A stretch of 64,000 nucleotides of DNA from Cupriavidus necator A5-1 (GCF_000744095.1 NZ_JQLI01000008.1:992001-1056000), one strand, 5' to 3'. Positions 35,356 to 44,008 are shown, counted from the first letter of the stretch. The notes: generated from the letters alone by a model not told the origin. Program-made: numbers and translations.

Positions 35356-35640
35356 AGCGCGGCCTGCCTACTATCCCTAGGTCCGTCCAGTTTCAAGCAG
35401 GGCGGGCGGGGCACCGGTTTGCTGCAATGCGCAAGCGCAATCGGCCAGTATAGGCGACGAACTTATCGCTGTGATGACAGGCTCGGGCGGCCCGCCGTGC
35501 GGCTTCACGCACCACCCGTTCCCGGCTTGCAGCACCCCCAAGCGGCTGCTAGGCTTGTTGAGTTGCAATGCAACATGCGTCACCCCGGCTGCGCCGACTG
35601 CGCGCGCATGCCTGGCGCGGCGCCAACAGGGGGAAGTGGC

Positions 35641-38034
35641 ATGACCGCACGCATACCCGCCGGGCCGCCGCAGGGCGGCTCCGCAACAACACCCTCCACC
35701 ACCCAGCCTGCAGGCGCCGCAAATCCGTTCGCGGCACTAGGCCAGCCGGCGCTGGAATATTTCACCGACGCCTGGCAGCGGACCGTGCTGCTGCTCGATA
35801 TCCTGCGCCAGCGCGGCAACGAGTCCGCCGAGCATGAGCGCGAAGGCATGCCGGCCGTGCTGGTGTTCGAACACGAACTGCTGGCCGACGGCCGCGAACT
35901 GCCCGAGCCCGTCAACTACGCGCTGCTGCGCATCGTGCCGCCGGCGGAGAGCCCGACCGATCCCACCAAGCGCGCCTTCGTGGTGATCGACCCGCGCGCG
36001 GGCCACGGCCCCGGCATCGGCGGCTTCAAGGCCGACAGCGAGATCGGCATCGCGCTGCGCAGCGGGCATCCCTGCTACTTCGTCACCTTCTTCCAGGAGC
36101 CCTGCCCGGGGCAGACCATCGAATCGGTGGCGCGCGCCGAGGCCGCCTTTCTGAAAATTGTCGGCGAGCGCCACCCGGACGCACCGGGCAAGCCCTTCGT
36201 GGTCGGCAACTGCCAGGCCGGCTGGGCGCTGATGATCCTGGCGGCGGTCGCGCCCGAGCGCACCGGGCCGCTGCTGGTGGCGGGCGCGCCGCTGGCGTAC
36301 TGGTCGGGCGTGCGCGGGCGCAACCCGATGCGCTACAGCGGTGGGCTGCTGGGCGGCTCCTGGCTGGCCTCGCTGACCGCCGACATGGGCAATGGCCGCT
36401 TCGACGGTGCCTGGCTGGTGCAGAACTTCGAGCAGCTCAATCCCGCCAACACGCTGTGGCAGAAGCTTTACGACGTCTACGCCAAGGCCGATACCGAAGG
36501 CCCGCGCTTCCTGGAATTCGAGCGCTGGTGGGGCGGCCACTTCCTGATGAACCGCGAAGAGATCGACTGGATCGTGCAGAACCTGTTCGTCGGCAACCGG
36601 CTGACCGCGGGCGAGGTGCGCGGCAGCGACGGCAAGACCGAGGTGGACCTGCGCAACATTCGCTCGCCGGTGATCGTGTTCGCGTCCTGGGGGGACAACA
36701 TCACGCCGCCGCAACAGGCGCTGAACTGGATCCCGGACCTGTACCCCACCGACGCAGAGCTGGTCGCCAACGACCAGGTGATCGTCTACTGCCTGCACCC
36801 GACCGTGGGCCACCTGGGCATCTTCGTTTCCGCCGGCGTGGCCAACCGCGAGCACAGCGAGCTGTTCTGCGCGCTGGACCTGATCGACGTGCTGCCGCCG
36901 GGCCTGTACGAGGCCAGGATCGAGGACGTCGCGCCCGACCTGCGGCACCGCGACCTGGTCGAAGGGCGCTACCTGATCCGCTTCGAGCGCCGCAGCGTGG
37001 CCGATATCCTGGCGCTGGACGATGGCCGCGACGATGAGCGCCCCTTCGAGGTGGTGCGCCGCGTGGCCGAGATCAACCAGCACATCTACGACACCTTCGC
37101 TTCGCCGTGGGTGCGCGCGATGTCCAATGCATTCAGCGCGCAGTGGATGCGCGCGCTGCACCCCGCGCGGCTGGAGCGCGCGGTGGCGACCGACATGAAC
37201 CCGTGGATGGCCTGGATCGGCGCGATGGCGCCGATGGTGCGCGCGAACCGCACGCCGGTATCGCCGGACAATCCGTTGCTGACGATGGAGAAGGCGGCCT
37301 CGGCGCAGATCATCAGCGTGCTCGACCAGTTCCGCGATGCACGCGACGCCTGGTACGAGCGCGCCTTCGAGGCGATCTACGACTCGCCGGTGATGGCGGC
37401 GCTGGTGGGCCTGCGCGCGCAGGCGCCAGTCAACGTGGAATCGCCCGTCACCGTGGCGCTGCGCAAGGAGCTGGCGGAGCGCCGGCTGCGCGATGCCGAG
37501 GCGGCGATCGGGCAGGGCGGCCCGCTGGAAGCCTTCGTGCGCGTGCTGGCCTATGTGGCCGACCGCCCGAGTTCCATCGAGGAACGCCCCTTCAACCTGC
37601 TGCGCCGCATGGCGCGCGAGCAGCCCGAGGGCGCGGGGCATGCCGACCTGGCGACCTTCAAGGCGGCGGTGCGCCAGCAGAGCTTTATCGTGCGACTCGA
37701 TCCGAAGCGGGCGATCCAGGCGTTGCCGGTACTGGTGGCGGATCGCGACACGCGCCGCAAGCTGATGATGGCGGCGCATCGCGTGATGACGGTCAACGGC
37801 CCGCTGGATGGCGAGCGGCTGGCGCGCTATCGCGAGGTCGCCGAGGTGATGGGCACCGGGCATGCGCCGGAGGCTGCGGATAACGCCGGGCCTGCCGCCG
37901 GGGCCGAGGCAGAGGAGCGCGCGCAGGAGGCGGCATCGCCCGACGAGCATAAGCAGGCCGCCAAGCCGCAGGCGTCGCGCGCAGTGCCGCCGCGCAAGCC
38001 GGCTGCGGGCACGCCACCGCGGCCGCGCAACTGA
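35641..38034 (+). CDS. DUF3141 alpha/beta-hydrolase-like protein
   Basis: A 797-residue protein. An N-terminal segment (FAALGQPALEYFTDAWQRTVL) resembles PHA-synthase-type openings, and the central alpha/beta-hydrolase core includes VVIDPRAGHGPGIGGFK, VVGNCQAGWALMIL (the elbow has Cys-Gln rather than Ser), SPVIVFASWGDNITPP and CLHPTVGHLGIF. Thus Cys may be the nucleophile with Asp and His partners, as in polyhydroxyalkanoate synthases. The C-terminus is Ala/Pro-rich. In related genomes DUF3141 is often linked to phosphotransacetylase, acetate kinase and fabI; here only fabI follows. ATG 35641 after GGGGGAAG is used. Confidence 0.8.
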   Translation: MTARIPAGPPQGGSATTPSTTQPAGAANPFAALGQPALEYFTDAWQRTVLLLDILRQRGNESAEHEREGMPAVLVFEHELLADGRELPEPVNYALLRIVPPAESPTDPTKRAFVVIDPRAGHGPGIGGFKADSEIGIALRSGHPCYFVTFFQEPCPGQTIESVARAEAAFLKIVGERHPDAPGKPFVVGNCQAGWALMILAAVAPERTGPLLVAGAPLAYWSGVRGRNPMRYSGGLLGGSWLASLTADMGNGRFDGAWLVQNFEQLNPANTLWQKLYDVYAKADTEGPRFLEFERWWGGHFLMNREEIDWIVQNLFVGNRLTAGEVRGSDGKTEVDLRNIRSPVIVFASWGDNITPPQQALNWIPDLYPTDAELVANDQVIVYCLHPTVGHLGIFVSAGVANREHSELFCALDLIDVLPPGLYEARIEDVAPDLRHRDLVEGRYLIRFERRSVADILALDDGRDDERPFEVVRRVAEINQHIYDTFASPWVRAMSNAFSAQWMRALHPARLERAVATDMNPWMAWIGAMAPMVRANRTPVSPDNPLLTMEKAASAQIISVLDQFRDARDAWYERAFEAIYDSPVMAALVGLRAQAPVNVESPVTVALRKELAERRLRDAEAAIGQGGPLEAFVRVLAYVADRPSSIEERPFNLLRRMAREQPEGAGHADLATFKAAVRQQSFIVRLDPKRAIQALPVLVADRDTRRKLMMAAHRVMTVNGPLDGERLARYREVAEVMGTGHAPEAADNAGPAAGAEAEERAQEAASPDEHKQAAKPQASRAVPPRKPAAGTPPRPRN

Positions 38035-38086
38035 GCGCTGCAATCGAATACACATTCGCGAAAGACGTCATCCCCGGAGCCACGCC

Positions 38087-38866
38087 ATGGTCAACGTATC
38101 CAATCCGCCCCTGAAAGATGCTCGCGTGCTGGTGGTCGGCGTGGCCAATGCCGATTCAATCGCGTGGGGCTGCGCAAAAGCGTTTCGCGAACTCGGCGCG
38201 CAGGTCGCCATGACCTACCTGAACGACAAGGCCTACCCGCATGTGGCACCGCTGGCCGAGGCCGTGCAGGCGCCGATCCTGATGCCGCTCAATGTGGAAG
38301 ACGCCGGGCAGATGGAGGCACTGTTTGCACGCATCGACAGCGTGTGGGGCGGCCTCGACTCGGTGGTGCATTCGGTCGCGTTCGCACCCAAGGCCGACCT
38401 GCAGGGCGGCCTGCTGAACTCGTCGGCGGAGGGCTTTGCGCGCGCCATGGATGTCTCGTGCCATTCGTTCATCCGCATGGCGCGCCATGCGGTGCCGCTG
38501 ATGAAGGAAGGCGGCACGCTGTTCGCGATGAGCTATGAAGGCGCCAACCGCGTGGTGCCCAACTACGACCTGATGGGGCCGGTCAAGGCCGCGCTGGAAG
38601 CGAGCTGCCGCTACCTGGCACACGAGCTGGGACCGAAGGGCATCCGCGTCCATGCGATCTCTCCAGGGCCGCTGAAGACGCGCGCGGCGTCGGGGCTGAA
38701 GGACTTCGACCTGCTGCTGGCCGAAGCCGCCGGGCGCGCGCCGCTGGGCGAGCTGGTCGACATCATGGACGTGGGCTTTGCCACCGCCTACCTGGCCACG
38801 CCGTATGCGCGGCGCCTCTCCGGCAATACGATGTACGTGGATGGCGGCGTGCACATCATGGCGTAG
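38087..38866 (+). CDS. fabI: Enoyl-[acyl-carrier-protein] reductase, FabI type
   Basis: A 259-residue short-chain dehydrogenase. The FabI catalytic residues are present at Tyr150, Tyr160 and Lys167 (YEGANRVVPNYDLMGPVK), matching Tyr146/Tyr156/Lys163 of E. coli with the same spacing, and the C-terminus has GNTMYVDGG. It should reduce trans-2-enoyl-ACP with NADH in the last step of fatty-acid elongation. Located 52 bases after the DUF3141 gene, it may be a second copy serving acyl-chain metabolism linked to that protein rather than the housekeeping enzyme; the window does not tell. Confidence 0.9.
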   Translation: MVNVSNPPLKDARVLVVGVANADSIAWGCAKAFRELGAQVAMTYLNDKAYPHVAPLAEAVQAPILMPLNVEDAGQMEALFARIDSVWGGLDSVVHSVAFAPKADLQGGLLNSSAEGFARAMDVSCHSFIRMARHAVPLMKEGGTLFAMSYEGANRVVPNYDLMGPVKAALEASCRYLAHELGPKGIRVHAISPGPLKTRAASGLKDFDLLLAEAAGRAPLGELVDIMDVGFATAYLATPYARRLSGNTMYVDGGVHIMA

Positions 38867-38945
38867 GGCCTCGAACGGGCGCGGAATCGGATTACCATAG
38901 CCGCGTTTCCCACTTCTTCGCGGCGCCTGCGGGCGCCCCGCAACC

Positions 38946-39740
38946 ATGCTCGAACTCCAGGGAGCCATCTGGTTCCGCTCCGGCTCGCAAGACTGGGGCG
39001 GCAAGGACCGCATCGCGCTGCTCGCCGCGATCGGCGAACACGGCTCGATCACCGCGGCCGCGCGCGCCGTCGGCATCAGCTACAAGGCCGCGTGGGATGC
39101 CATTGACGCGATGAACAACAGCGCCGGCGAGCCGCTGGTGGTGCGCGCCGCCGGCGGCAAGGGCGGCGGCGGCACGCGGCTGACCGAGCGCGGCGAGCAA
39201 CTGATCCGCACCTATCGTGCGCTCGAGGATGAGCACCGGCGCTTTCTTTCGCAGCTGTCTCGTCTGGGCGAAGGCGCGGCCGAGGATATCCATCTGATGA
39301 GGAGGATGATGATCAAGACCAGTGCGAGGAACAAGCTGTTCGGGCGCGTTGCCAGCGTGCGCGGCGGCGCGGTCAATGATGAGGTCGTGCTGGACTTGCC
39401 AGGCGGTCAGCAGGTGGTCGCCACCATCACGCATGAAAGTGTCGAGACGCTGGAGCTGGCTGAAGGTGTCGAAGCGTTTGCGCTGATCAAGGCGTCTTCG
39501 GTGCTGGTGGGATTGCCGGATCCGGGGATGCGGTTGTCGGCGCGCAATCAGTTGCCTGGGGTGGTGTCGCGGGTGATGCCGGGGGCAGTGAATGCCGAAG
39601 TGGTGATCGAGCTGGATGGTGGCGGCACGATTGCGGCGATCGTGACCAATGGGAGTGTGAAGACGCTGGGGCTGCAAGTGGGTGTGCCTGCGGTGGCGGT
39701 GTTCAAGGCCTCTAGTGTGATTCTCGGCGTGGTGGGGTAG
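38946..39740 (+). CDS. modE: ModE molybdate-responsive regulator
   Basis: A 264-residue regulator with the ModE domain order: winged-helix DNA-binding part (LLAAIGEHGSITAAARAVG, then SYKAAWDAIDAMNN) and two TOBE/Mop-like molybdate-binding domains of about 65 residues each (SARNKLFGRVASVRGGAVN and SARNQLPGVVSRVMPGAVN). With molybdate bound, ModE represses uptake genes and may activate molybdoenzyme genes. The predicted operator in front of modA fits this protein. It is about 4.7 kb from modABC, with an exporter gene and an IS-interrupted gene between. Confidence 0.93.
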   Translation: MLELQGAIWFRSGSQDWGGKDRIALLAAIGEHGSITAAARAVGISYKAAWDAIDAMNNSAGEPLVVRAAGGKGGGGTRLTERGEQLIRTYRALEDEHRRFLSQLSRLGEGAAEDIHLMRRMMIKTSARNKLFGRVASVRGGAVNDEVVLDLPGGQQVVATITHESVETLELAEGVEAFALIKASSVLVGLPDPGMRLSARNQLPGVVSRVMPGAVNAEVVIELDGGGTIAAIVTNGSVKTLGLQVGVPAVAVFKASSVILGVVG

Positions 39741-39784
39741 CGCGCCGAATCGATCCCAGAGTCATCGCCTGCCGGCGGTTTGCT

Positions 39785-39810
39785 CCCCTCTCCCGCATGC
39801 GGGAGAGGGG
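39785..39810. repeat. Perfect 26-base palindrome after modE
   Basis: CCCCTCTCCCGCA (39785-39797) and its complement TGCGGGAGAGGGG (39798-39810) form a perfect palindrome without a loop. Further G-rich sequence follows. Palindromes of this CCCTCTCCC type are common as dispersed extragenic elements in Burkholderiales and related bacteria. It could also serve as a bidirectional terminator, though no T-run is present. Confidence 0.7.
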
Positions 39811-39925
39811 CAGGGGGAGAGGGCAGGCCTTAGGCAAGCACGACAAGCCTCAAGATGCTGCAACAAGCGGCGCAAGGGTTGCATGCAATAATAAGCACCC
39901 AAAAAAAACAGCCGTTCCACAACCA

Positions 39926-40525
39926 ATGCACGCCGCCCTGGCCGGCTTCTCCCTCGGCCTTTCCCTTACCCTTGCCATCGGTTCCCAAAATGCCTTCGTA
40001 CTGCGACAAGGATTGCGCCGTGAGCATATGTTCTGGGTCTGCCTGGTGTGCGCACTCTCGGATGCGCTGCTGATCCTGCTGGGCGTGTCCGGATTTGCCG
40101 TGATGATCCGCAAGCTGCCGTGGCTGGATACGGCGATGCGCTATGGCGGCGCGGCCTTCCTGATCTGGTATGGCGCGCGCAGTTTCCTGGCGGCGTGGCG
40201 CTCGAGCGCGGTGCTGGACCCGAGTGATGCCGCACCACGCCCGCTGGGCGCGACGCTGGCGGTATGCCTCGCCTTCACCTGGCTCAATCCCCACGTGTAC
40301 CTCGACACGGTGATGCTGATCGGCTCGGTGTCGACGCAGTTCGCCGGACACGCGACGGAATTCGCCGCGGGCGCGATGACCGCCTCGTTCCTGTTTTTCT
40401 TTTCGCTGGGCTATGGCGCGGCGCTGCTGCGCCCGGTGTTTGCGCGCCCGCGCGCATGGCAGGTGCTGGAAGTGGTGATCGGTATCACCATGTGGGTGAT
40501 TGCCGCGCGCCTGCTGCTCGGCTGA
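39926..40525 (+). CDS. LysE/ArgO family amino-acid exporter
   Basis: A 199-residue membrane protein with six hydrophobic segments and the LysE-family N-terminus LTLAIGSQNAFVLRQGLRREH. FTWLNPHVYLDTVMLIGSVS in the second half is a hallmark of the ArgO/LysE branch. It probably exports basic amino acids such as arginine or lysine. The gene follows modE and precedes the interrupted CYTH gene by 16 bases, so the last two probably shared a transcript. No regulator of the ArgP type is near. Confidence 0.88.
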   Translation: MHAALAGFSLGLSLTLAIGSQNAFVLRQGLRREHMFWVCLVCALSDALLILLGVSGFAVMIRKLPWLDTAMRYGGAAFLIWYGARSFLAAWRSSAVLDPSDAAPRPLGATLAVCLAFTWLNPHVYLDTVMLIGSVSTQFAGHATEFAAGAMTASFLFFFSLGYGAALLRPVFARPRAWQVLEVVIGITMWVIAARLLLG

Positions 40526-40541
40526 TTGCACAGAGATCCGT

Positions 40542-40661
40542 ATGCCAAGAAACGTAGAGATCAAGGCCCGCATCGACAGCGTGGAGGCAGTGCTGCCTCG
40601 CGCCGCGGCACTGGCCGATCGAGGTCCCGAATACATCCGCCAGGACGATACCTTTTTCCGC
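40542..40661 (+). pseudogene. 5' fragment of a CYTH-domain (class IV adenylate cyclase-like) gene
   Basis: Forty codons survive, beginning MPRNVEIKARIDSVEAVLPR and ending DDTFFR. This contains the CYTH signature region (VEIKAR). The frame is broken at about 40661 by the IS607-type element and resumes at 42892. Joined, the two parts would encode about 178 residues, the usual length for CYTH/CyaB proteins that act on triphosphates. The remaining gene cannot make an intact enzyme unless the element excises. Confidence 0.88.
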
Positions 40662-40662
40662 T

Positions 40663-40860
40663 CTTCCAAATCTAAGCAAGCCTACGCATCGCTGATGGCG
40701 ACGTCTTTGCAGATTTGGACGCGCGGTCACCAACCCGAGCGCGCGGTAACGCGCGCATTCGCTGCCGGTACTCCGGCAGGCGCATTGAATTCACATTGGC
40801 GCCCCCTCTCGGGACTCCCGTCCATCCTTGCGGATGGAATCGCCAATCACACCGCCCGAT
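40663..40860 (-). ncRNA. Candidate omega RNA at the right end of the IS607 element
   Basis: TnpB systems produce a guide RNA from the end of the element overlapping the 3' part of tnpB. Here that end has two adjacent perfect seven-base hairpins in GC-rich sequence: 40762-40779 (CTGCCGG, loop TACT, CCGGCAG) and 40739-40756 (GCGCGCG, loop GTAA, CGCGCGC). If active, the guide would run past 40662 into the CYTH 5' fragment. The C-terminal protein frame here looks unlike a folded domain. This is structural inference, not an observed transcript. Confidence 0.4.
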
Positions 40861-42213
40861 AATCTGAACGGGGCCCGAGCAGGGCAGATGGGAGCAGTCC
40901 ACAGCGTCGCCGACTTGCGTCAGCAGCCGCCGCAGACCGTTTTGACAGGCATTCTCGTCGCGCAGGTGGCAGGTGCCGCAGCCCGGGCAATCCCACTCCC
41001 GAATTGCGGGCGCTATCCCGCCCTCGACAACGTGACCACACGCATGGCACGTTCGCGTGGTGCCGGTTTCATCCAGCACCAGCGCATGCTTTCTGGAGCG
41101 CGTCGCGACCCACGAGAGAATGTCCTTGAATGCACCGTGCATCGTTCTGTTTCTTACCGCGCGGTTGTATTTGCGGCCCTTGCCGTGGTTGGTGTTCTCC
41201 GGCACGTAGTTGCCGATCCCAATCACGTCGTAGTGCCTGCAGAGTTGGTTCGCCAGCGAATACATGAAGTGCTTTTTCTGTTCTCGCACTTTGGTTTGCA
41301 TTCGCTCCACAGCGTCGTCCAAACGCTTCCAGCGGCGACTGGGACGCCAATGCGTCGACACCGTGCCATCGCCGTGGACGGTATCTACCCACAGCGACTT
41401 TGCTATGCACCGGTCACGCAGACTCGTTAGCCGATCGAGAATGCGCTCCGACTCCTTCAACTTCTCAAGATTGGACAATTCGAAGGCGCGCCCCTCAGTA
41501 TCCAGAGCGTAGCCAAAGTTCTTCAGGTTCGGATCGATGTAGACCACGCGCGTGCCGCGTTGCCTGGCCTTCTTCTGCCCCTTGAACGTGAACACAGCGA
41601 AATAGCGGTCGCGGCCCTCGCGGACGATCCGGCAAGTGCGAGCGCTCGCGATCTCCTTGGGTGTCTTCTCCATCTTCAGGCGCAGCGACAGCCGCTGTCC
41701 TTGCGCGTTCGCGCCGAACGACAGGTTGAGCCAACCGAACTGGGAAACATTCCAGCCTTTGCCTGGCTCGTCGTATTCCAGGCTCATCCAGTGCTTGGCC
41801 CATGCCTTGTACTTGACCCAGCCCACGTCTGGGCCGCAGCGCTGTCCATTCTTCGACTTTCGATGCGAGGCAATGGCCTTGGCCATGCGCAGCGCGACAT
41901 TCTTCAGCGGTGAAGAAAACACGCAGCGCAAGAACGGATGACGCTCCTTGAGCGGCGGCACGAGGTTGCGAAGCCCGATCTCGGAATAGACCTCCGACAG
42001 GAGCTTCTTGGTTCGCGCCTCATCAAGATAGCCATAGCCGCCGACGATGGACAACTCCGCCATGCGCGTCTCGACTTCGTCCTTGAGTCGATTCCATAGC
42101 CAGTTGCAGATTTTGGATTGCCCGTCGAGCTTGCCCGCAGCATCAGCGTCCACCACCAGACGGACCTTCCTCGCGAACTGGATAGTGGTGGGATCAGCCC
42201 TCTTGAATGGCAT
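40672..42213 (-). CDS. tnpB: TnpB, RNA-guided nuclease of the IS607 element
   Basis: A 513-residue TnpB (OrfB) protein. The RuvC-like core starts with VVYIDPNLKNFGYAL, the zinc-finger region is TCHACGHV and CPGCGTCH, and the last acidic motif is LRDENACQNGLR. At the second RuvC position, where a glutamate is expected, the chain reads VIGIGNYVPEN; the acidic residue is missing or shifted. TnpB proteins cut DNA under guidance of an element-encoded RNA and help retain the element. The gene overlaps tnpA by 20 bases. The last 60 or so codons probably coincide with the guide RNA. Confidence 0.87.
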   Translation of the reverse strand: MPFKRADPTTIQFARKVRLVVDADAAGKLDGQSKICNWLWNRLKDEVETRMAELSIVGGYGYLDEARTKKLLSEVYSEIGLRNLVPPLKERHPFLRCVFSSPLKNVALRMAKAIASHRKSKNGQRCGPDVGWVKYKAWAKHWMSLEYDEPGKGWNVSQFGWLNLSFGANAQGQRLSLRLKMEKTPKEIASARTCRIVREGRDRYFAVFTFKGQKKARQRGTRVVYIDPNLKNFGYALDTEGRAFELSNLEKLKESERILDRLTSLRDRCIAKSLWVDTVHGDGTVSTHWRPSRRWKRLDDAVERMQTKVREQKKHFMYSLANQLCRHYDVIGIGNYVPENTNHGKGRKYNRAVRNRTMHGAFKDILSWVATRSRKHALVLDETGTTRTCHACGHVVEGGIAPAIREWDCPGCGTCHLRDENACQNGLRRLLTQVGDAVDCSHLPCSGPVQIIGRCDWRFHPQGWTGVPRGGANVNSMRLPEYRQRMRALPRARVGDRASKSAKTSPSAMRRLA

Positions 42214-42835
42214 CTGCAGCCTCTTTCAGGGCTTTCATGGCGTGACGATTCTTGTGGGAACGGCTGCCATAGAGGCGCGCCGAAAAGACGGTAATGATCT
42301 CAAGCACGTCGCAGGCAAGATCCTCCTCATACGTCGAATCGCCTTTGGCATTGATGATGACGACTTCCGTTCCGAATTGCTCGCACAGAGCAAAAACGAA
42401 CTCTGCACCAAATCGCAAGAGCCGGTCCTTGTGTGTGATGACAAGCCGATCAACGCCTCCGGCACAGATACGTTTGAGCAGTTGCTTGAGGCCCTTCTTC
42501 TCATAGCTCATGCCGGAGCCGAGATCCCGGATGAGTTCGAAGGGCCATCCCTTCGCAGCGCAGAACGACTCCAGCACCTGGCACTGACGCTCCAGATCGG
42601 CCTTCTGGTCGTGGCTGGAAACGCGCGCATAGGCGAGCGTAGTACGCCCGCGCTCTGCTTCCTCGACCTTCTTGCCGGCCAACTCCATTAGAGCGGTCAA
42701 ATTATAGCGACGATGACCACCCGGAGTCCGATCGGCGGAGATCTTCCCGTCGAACTCCCATCGGCGAAGCGTGCCAGGGTGGATGCCCAGCATCGCGCAC
42801 GCCTCCTTCATCGTAACTTTAGCAAGTATGCTCAT
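42194..42835 (-). CDS. tnpA: IS607-family serine recombinase (TnpA)
   Basis: A 213-residue transposase. A MerR-like DNA-binding N-terminus (KEACAMLGIHPGTLRRWEFDG) is followed by a serine-recombinase domain with the intact catalytic motif YARVSSHDQ and the arginine-bearing HKDRLLRFG. It cuts and rejoins element ends through a covalent serine link. ATG 42835 (MSILAKV) is chosen because the MerR-like domain begins directly after it. All catalytic residues visible are kept, so the element may still be mobile. Confidence 0.92.
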   Translation of the reverse strand: MSILAKVTMKEACAMLGIHPGTLRRWEFDGKISADRTPGGHRRYNLTALMELAGKKVEEAERGRTTLAYARVSSHDQKADLERQCQVLESFCAAKGWPFELIRDLGSGMSYEKKGLKQLLKRICAGGVDRLVITHKDRLLRFGAEFVFALCEQFGTEVVIINAKGDSTYEEDLACDVLEIITVFSARLYGSRSHKNRHAMKALKEAADAIQEG

Positions 42836-42891
42836 GGGTGATAATAATTGCACACCTATAAGCAGTTTACAAGGGGCTGCTCACTTGCCCC

Positions 42892-43308
42892 TGCGCCAAC
42901 GGGCGGCTCAAGCTGCGCGAGTTCGCGCCCGACCATGGCGAGCTGATCTTCTATGCGCGCGCTGACGAGGCTGGGCCCAAGGAGAGCTTCTACATCCTGT
43001 CGCCGACGCGTTCCCCGGATACGTTGCGCGCCGCGCTGGCCGCCGCGCATGGCGAAGGCGGGCGCGTGCGCAAGCTGCGCACGCTCTACCTGGCCGGCCG
43101 CACCCGTGTGCACCTGGACCGGGTCGAGGCGCTGGGCGATTTCCTGGAGCTGGAAGTGGTGCTGGCCGACGAGGAAAGCGTGGAGGATGGCGTGGCCGAG
43201 GCGCACGCGCTGCTGGCGCGGCTCGGCATCGCGGCGTCGAACCTGATCGAAGGCGCCTACGTCGACCTGCTGCGCGCTCAGGCCACGCGCGCCGATACCG
43301 GCGCGTAG
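42892..43308 (+). pseudogene. 3' fragment of the CYTH-domain gene
   Basis: This fragment resumes the CYTH frame as CANGRLKLREFAPDHGEL, with RADEAGPKESFY and LEVVLADEESVEDGV, the rest of a normal family member, ending at TAG 43306-43308. No start codon with a ribosome site precedes it except inside the IS element. It overlaps the 3' end of the convergent modC gene by 31 bases. Together with the 5' fragment it forms one ancestral gene of about 178 codons. Confidence 0.87.
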
Positions 43309-44000
43309 ACCGGCGGATGGTGGCGGCTGGTGCCGCTGCCGAAGATGCGACCCTCGCGGATTTCCAGCACGTGGTCGCCCAGGGCCTCCACGTCGGCGGG
43401 ATCGTGCGAGATCACCAGCATCGGCACATCTAGGCTGGCCTGCAGCGCGCGCAGCTCGGCGCGCATGCGCGCGCGCAGCGCGGGGTCCAGTGCGGAGAAG
43501 GGTTCGTCCAGCAGCACGATATCCGGCTGCGCCACCAGCGCACGCGCCAGCGCCACGCGCTGCTTCTGGCCGCCGGAGATCTCGGCGGGGTAGTTGCCGA
43601 CGATATCGGCCAGGCCGAAGGCATCGATCCAGCGCTGTGCTTCCGGATGCATCGCGCCGCGGCGCGGATTGCGCCAGCCGCGCAACAGGCCGAAGGCAAC
43701 GTTCTGGCCCACGGTCAGGTGCGGGAACAGCGCATATTCCTGGAACAGGTAGGCCACGCGGCGGTCCTGCGGCCGTATGTCGATGCCGGCCTCAGCATCG
43801 AACAGCGTGCGCTCGTTCAGCACGATGCGGCCGCTGTCGGGCGCCAGCAAGCCGGCAATGGCCCGCAGCGTCAGGCTCTTGCCCGCGCCCGAGGGGCCGA
43901 ACAGCGCGATGCGGCGGCTCTCCGAATCGAAATCGATATCGAGCGCGAAATGCCGGTCGGCCGACACCATCTGCTTGCGGATGCTGACATGCATGCTCAT
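43278..44000 (-). CDS. modC: Molybdate ABC transporter ATPase ModC
   Basis: A 240-residue ABC ATPase. Walker A is GPSGAGKS, the signature is ISGGQKQRVALARAL, and Walker B is IVLLDEP with the H-loop in ISHDPADV. It lacks the long C-terminal TOBE domain found in E. coli ModC. The identification rests on its place directly after modB and modA (8-base gap to modB). It powers molybdate import. Its 3' end runs into the CYTH 3' fragment on the opposite strand. Confidence 0.9.
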   Translation of the reverse strand: MSMHVSIRKQMVSADRHFALDIDFDSESRRIALFGPSGAGKSLTLRAIAGLLAPDSGRIVLNERTLFDAEAGIDIRPQDRRVAYLFQEYALFPHLTVGQNVAFGLLRGWRNPRRGAMHPEAQRWIDAFGLADIVGNYPAEISGGQKQRVALARALVAQPDIVLLDEPFSALDPALRARMRAELRALQASLDVPMLVISHDPADVEALGDHVLEIREGRIFGSGTSRHHPPVYAPVSARVA

Positions 44001-44008
44001 GGTGTAAC

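Larger units (their letters stand above)
40662..42891 (-). mobile_element. IS607-family insertion element with TnpA and TnpB
   Basis: About 2,230 bases, inserted in a CYTH gene. It encodes a MerR-like serine recombinase (TnpA) and a TnpB nuclease, the IS607 arrangement, both on the minus strand. Joining the flanks at CT (40661-40662 and 42891-42892) restores a continuous CYTH reading frame, so the exchanged dinucleotide is probably CT/AG. No target-site duplication or terminal inverted repeats are obvious, which fits a serine-recombinase mechanism. The exact ends are uncertain by two bases. Confidence 0.85.
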
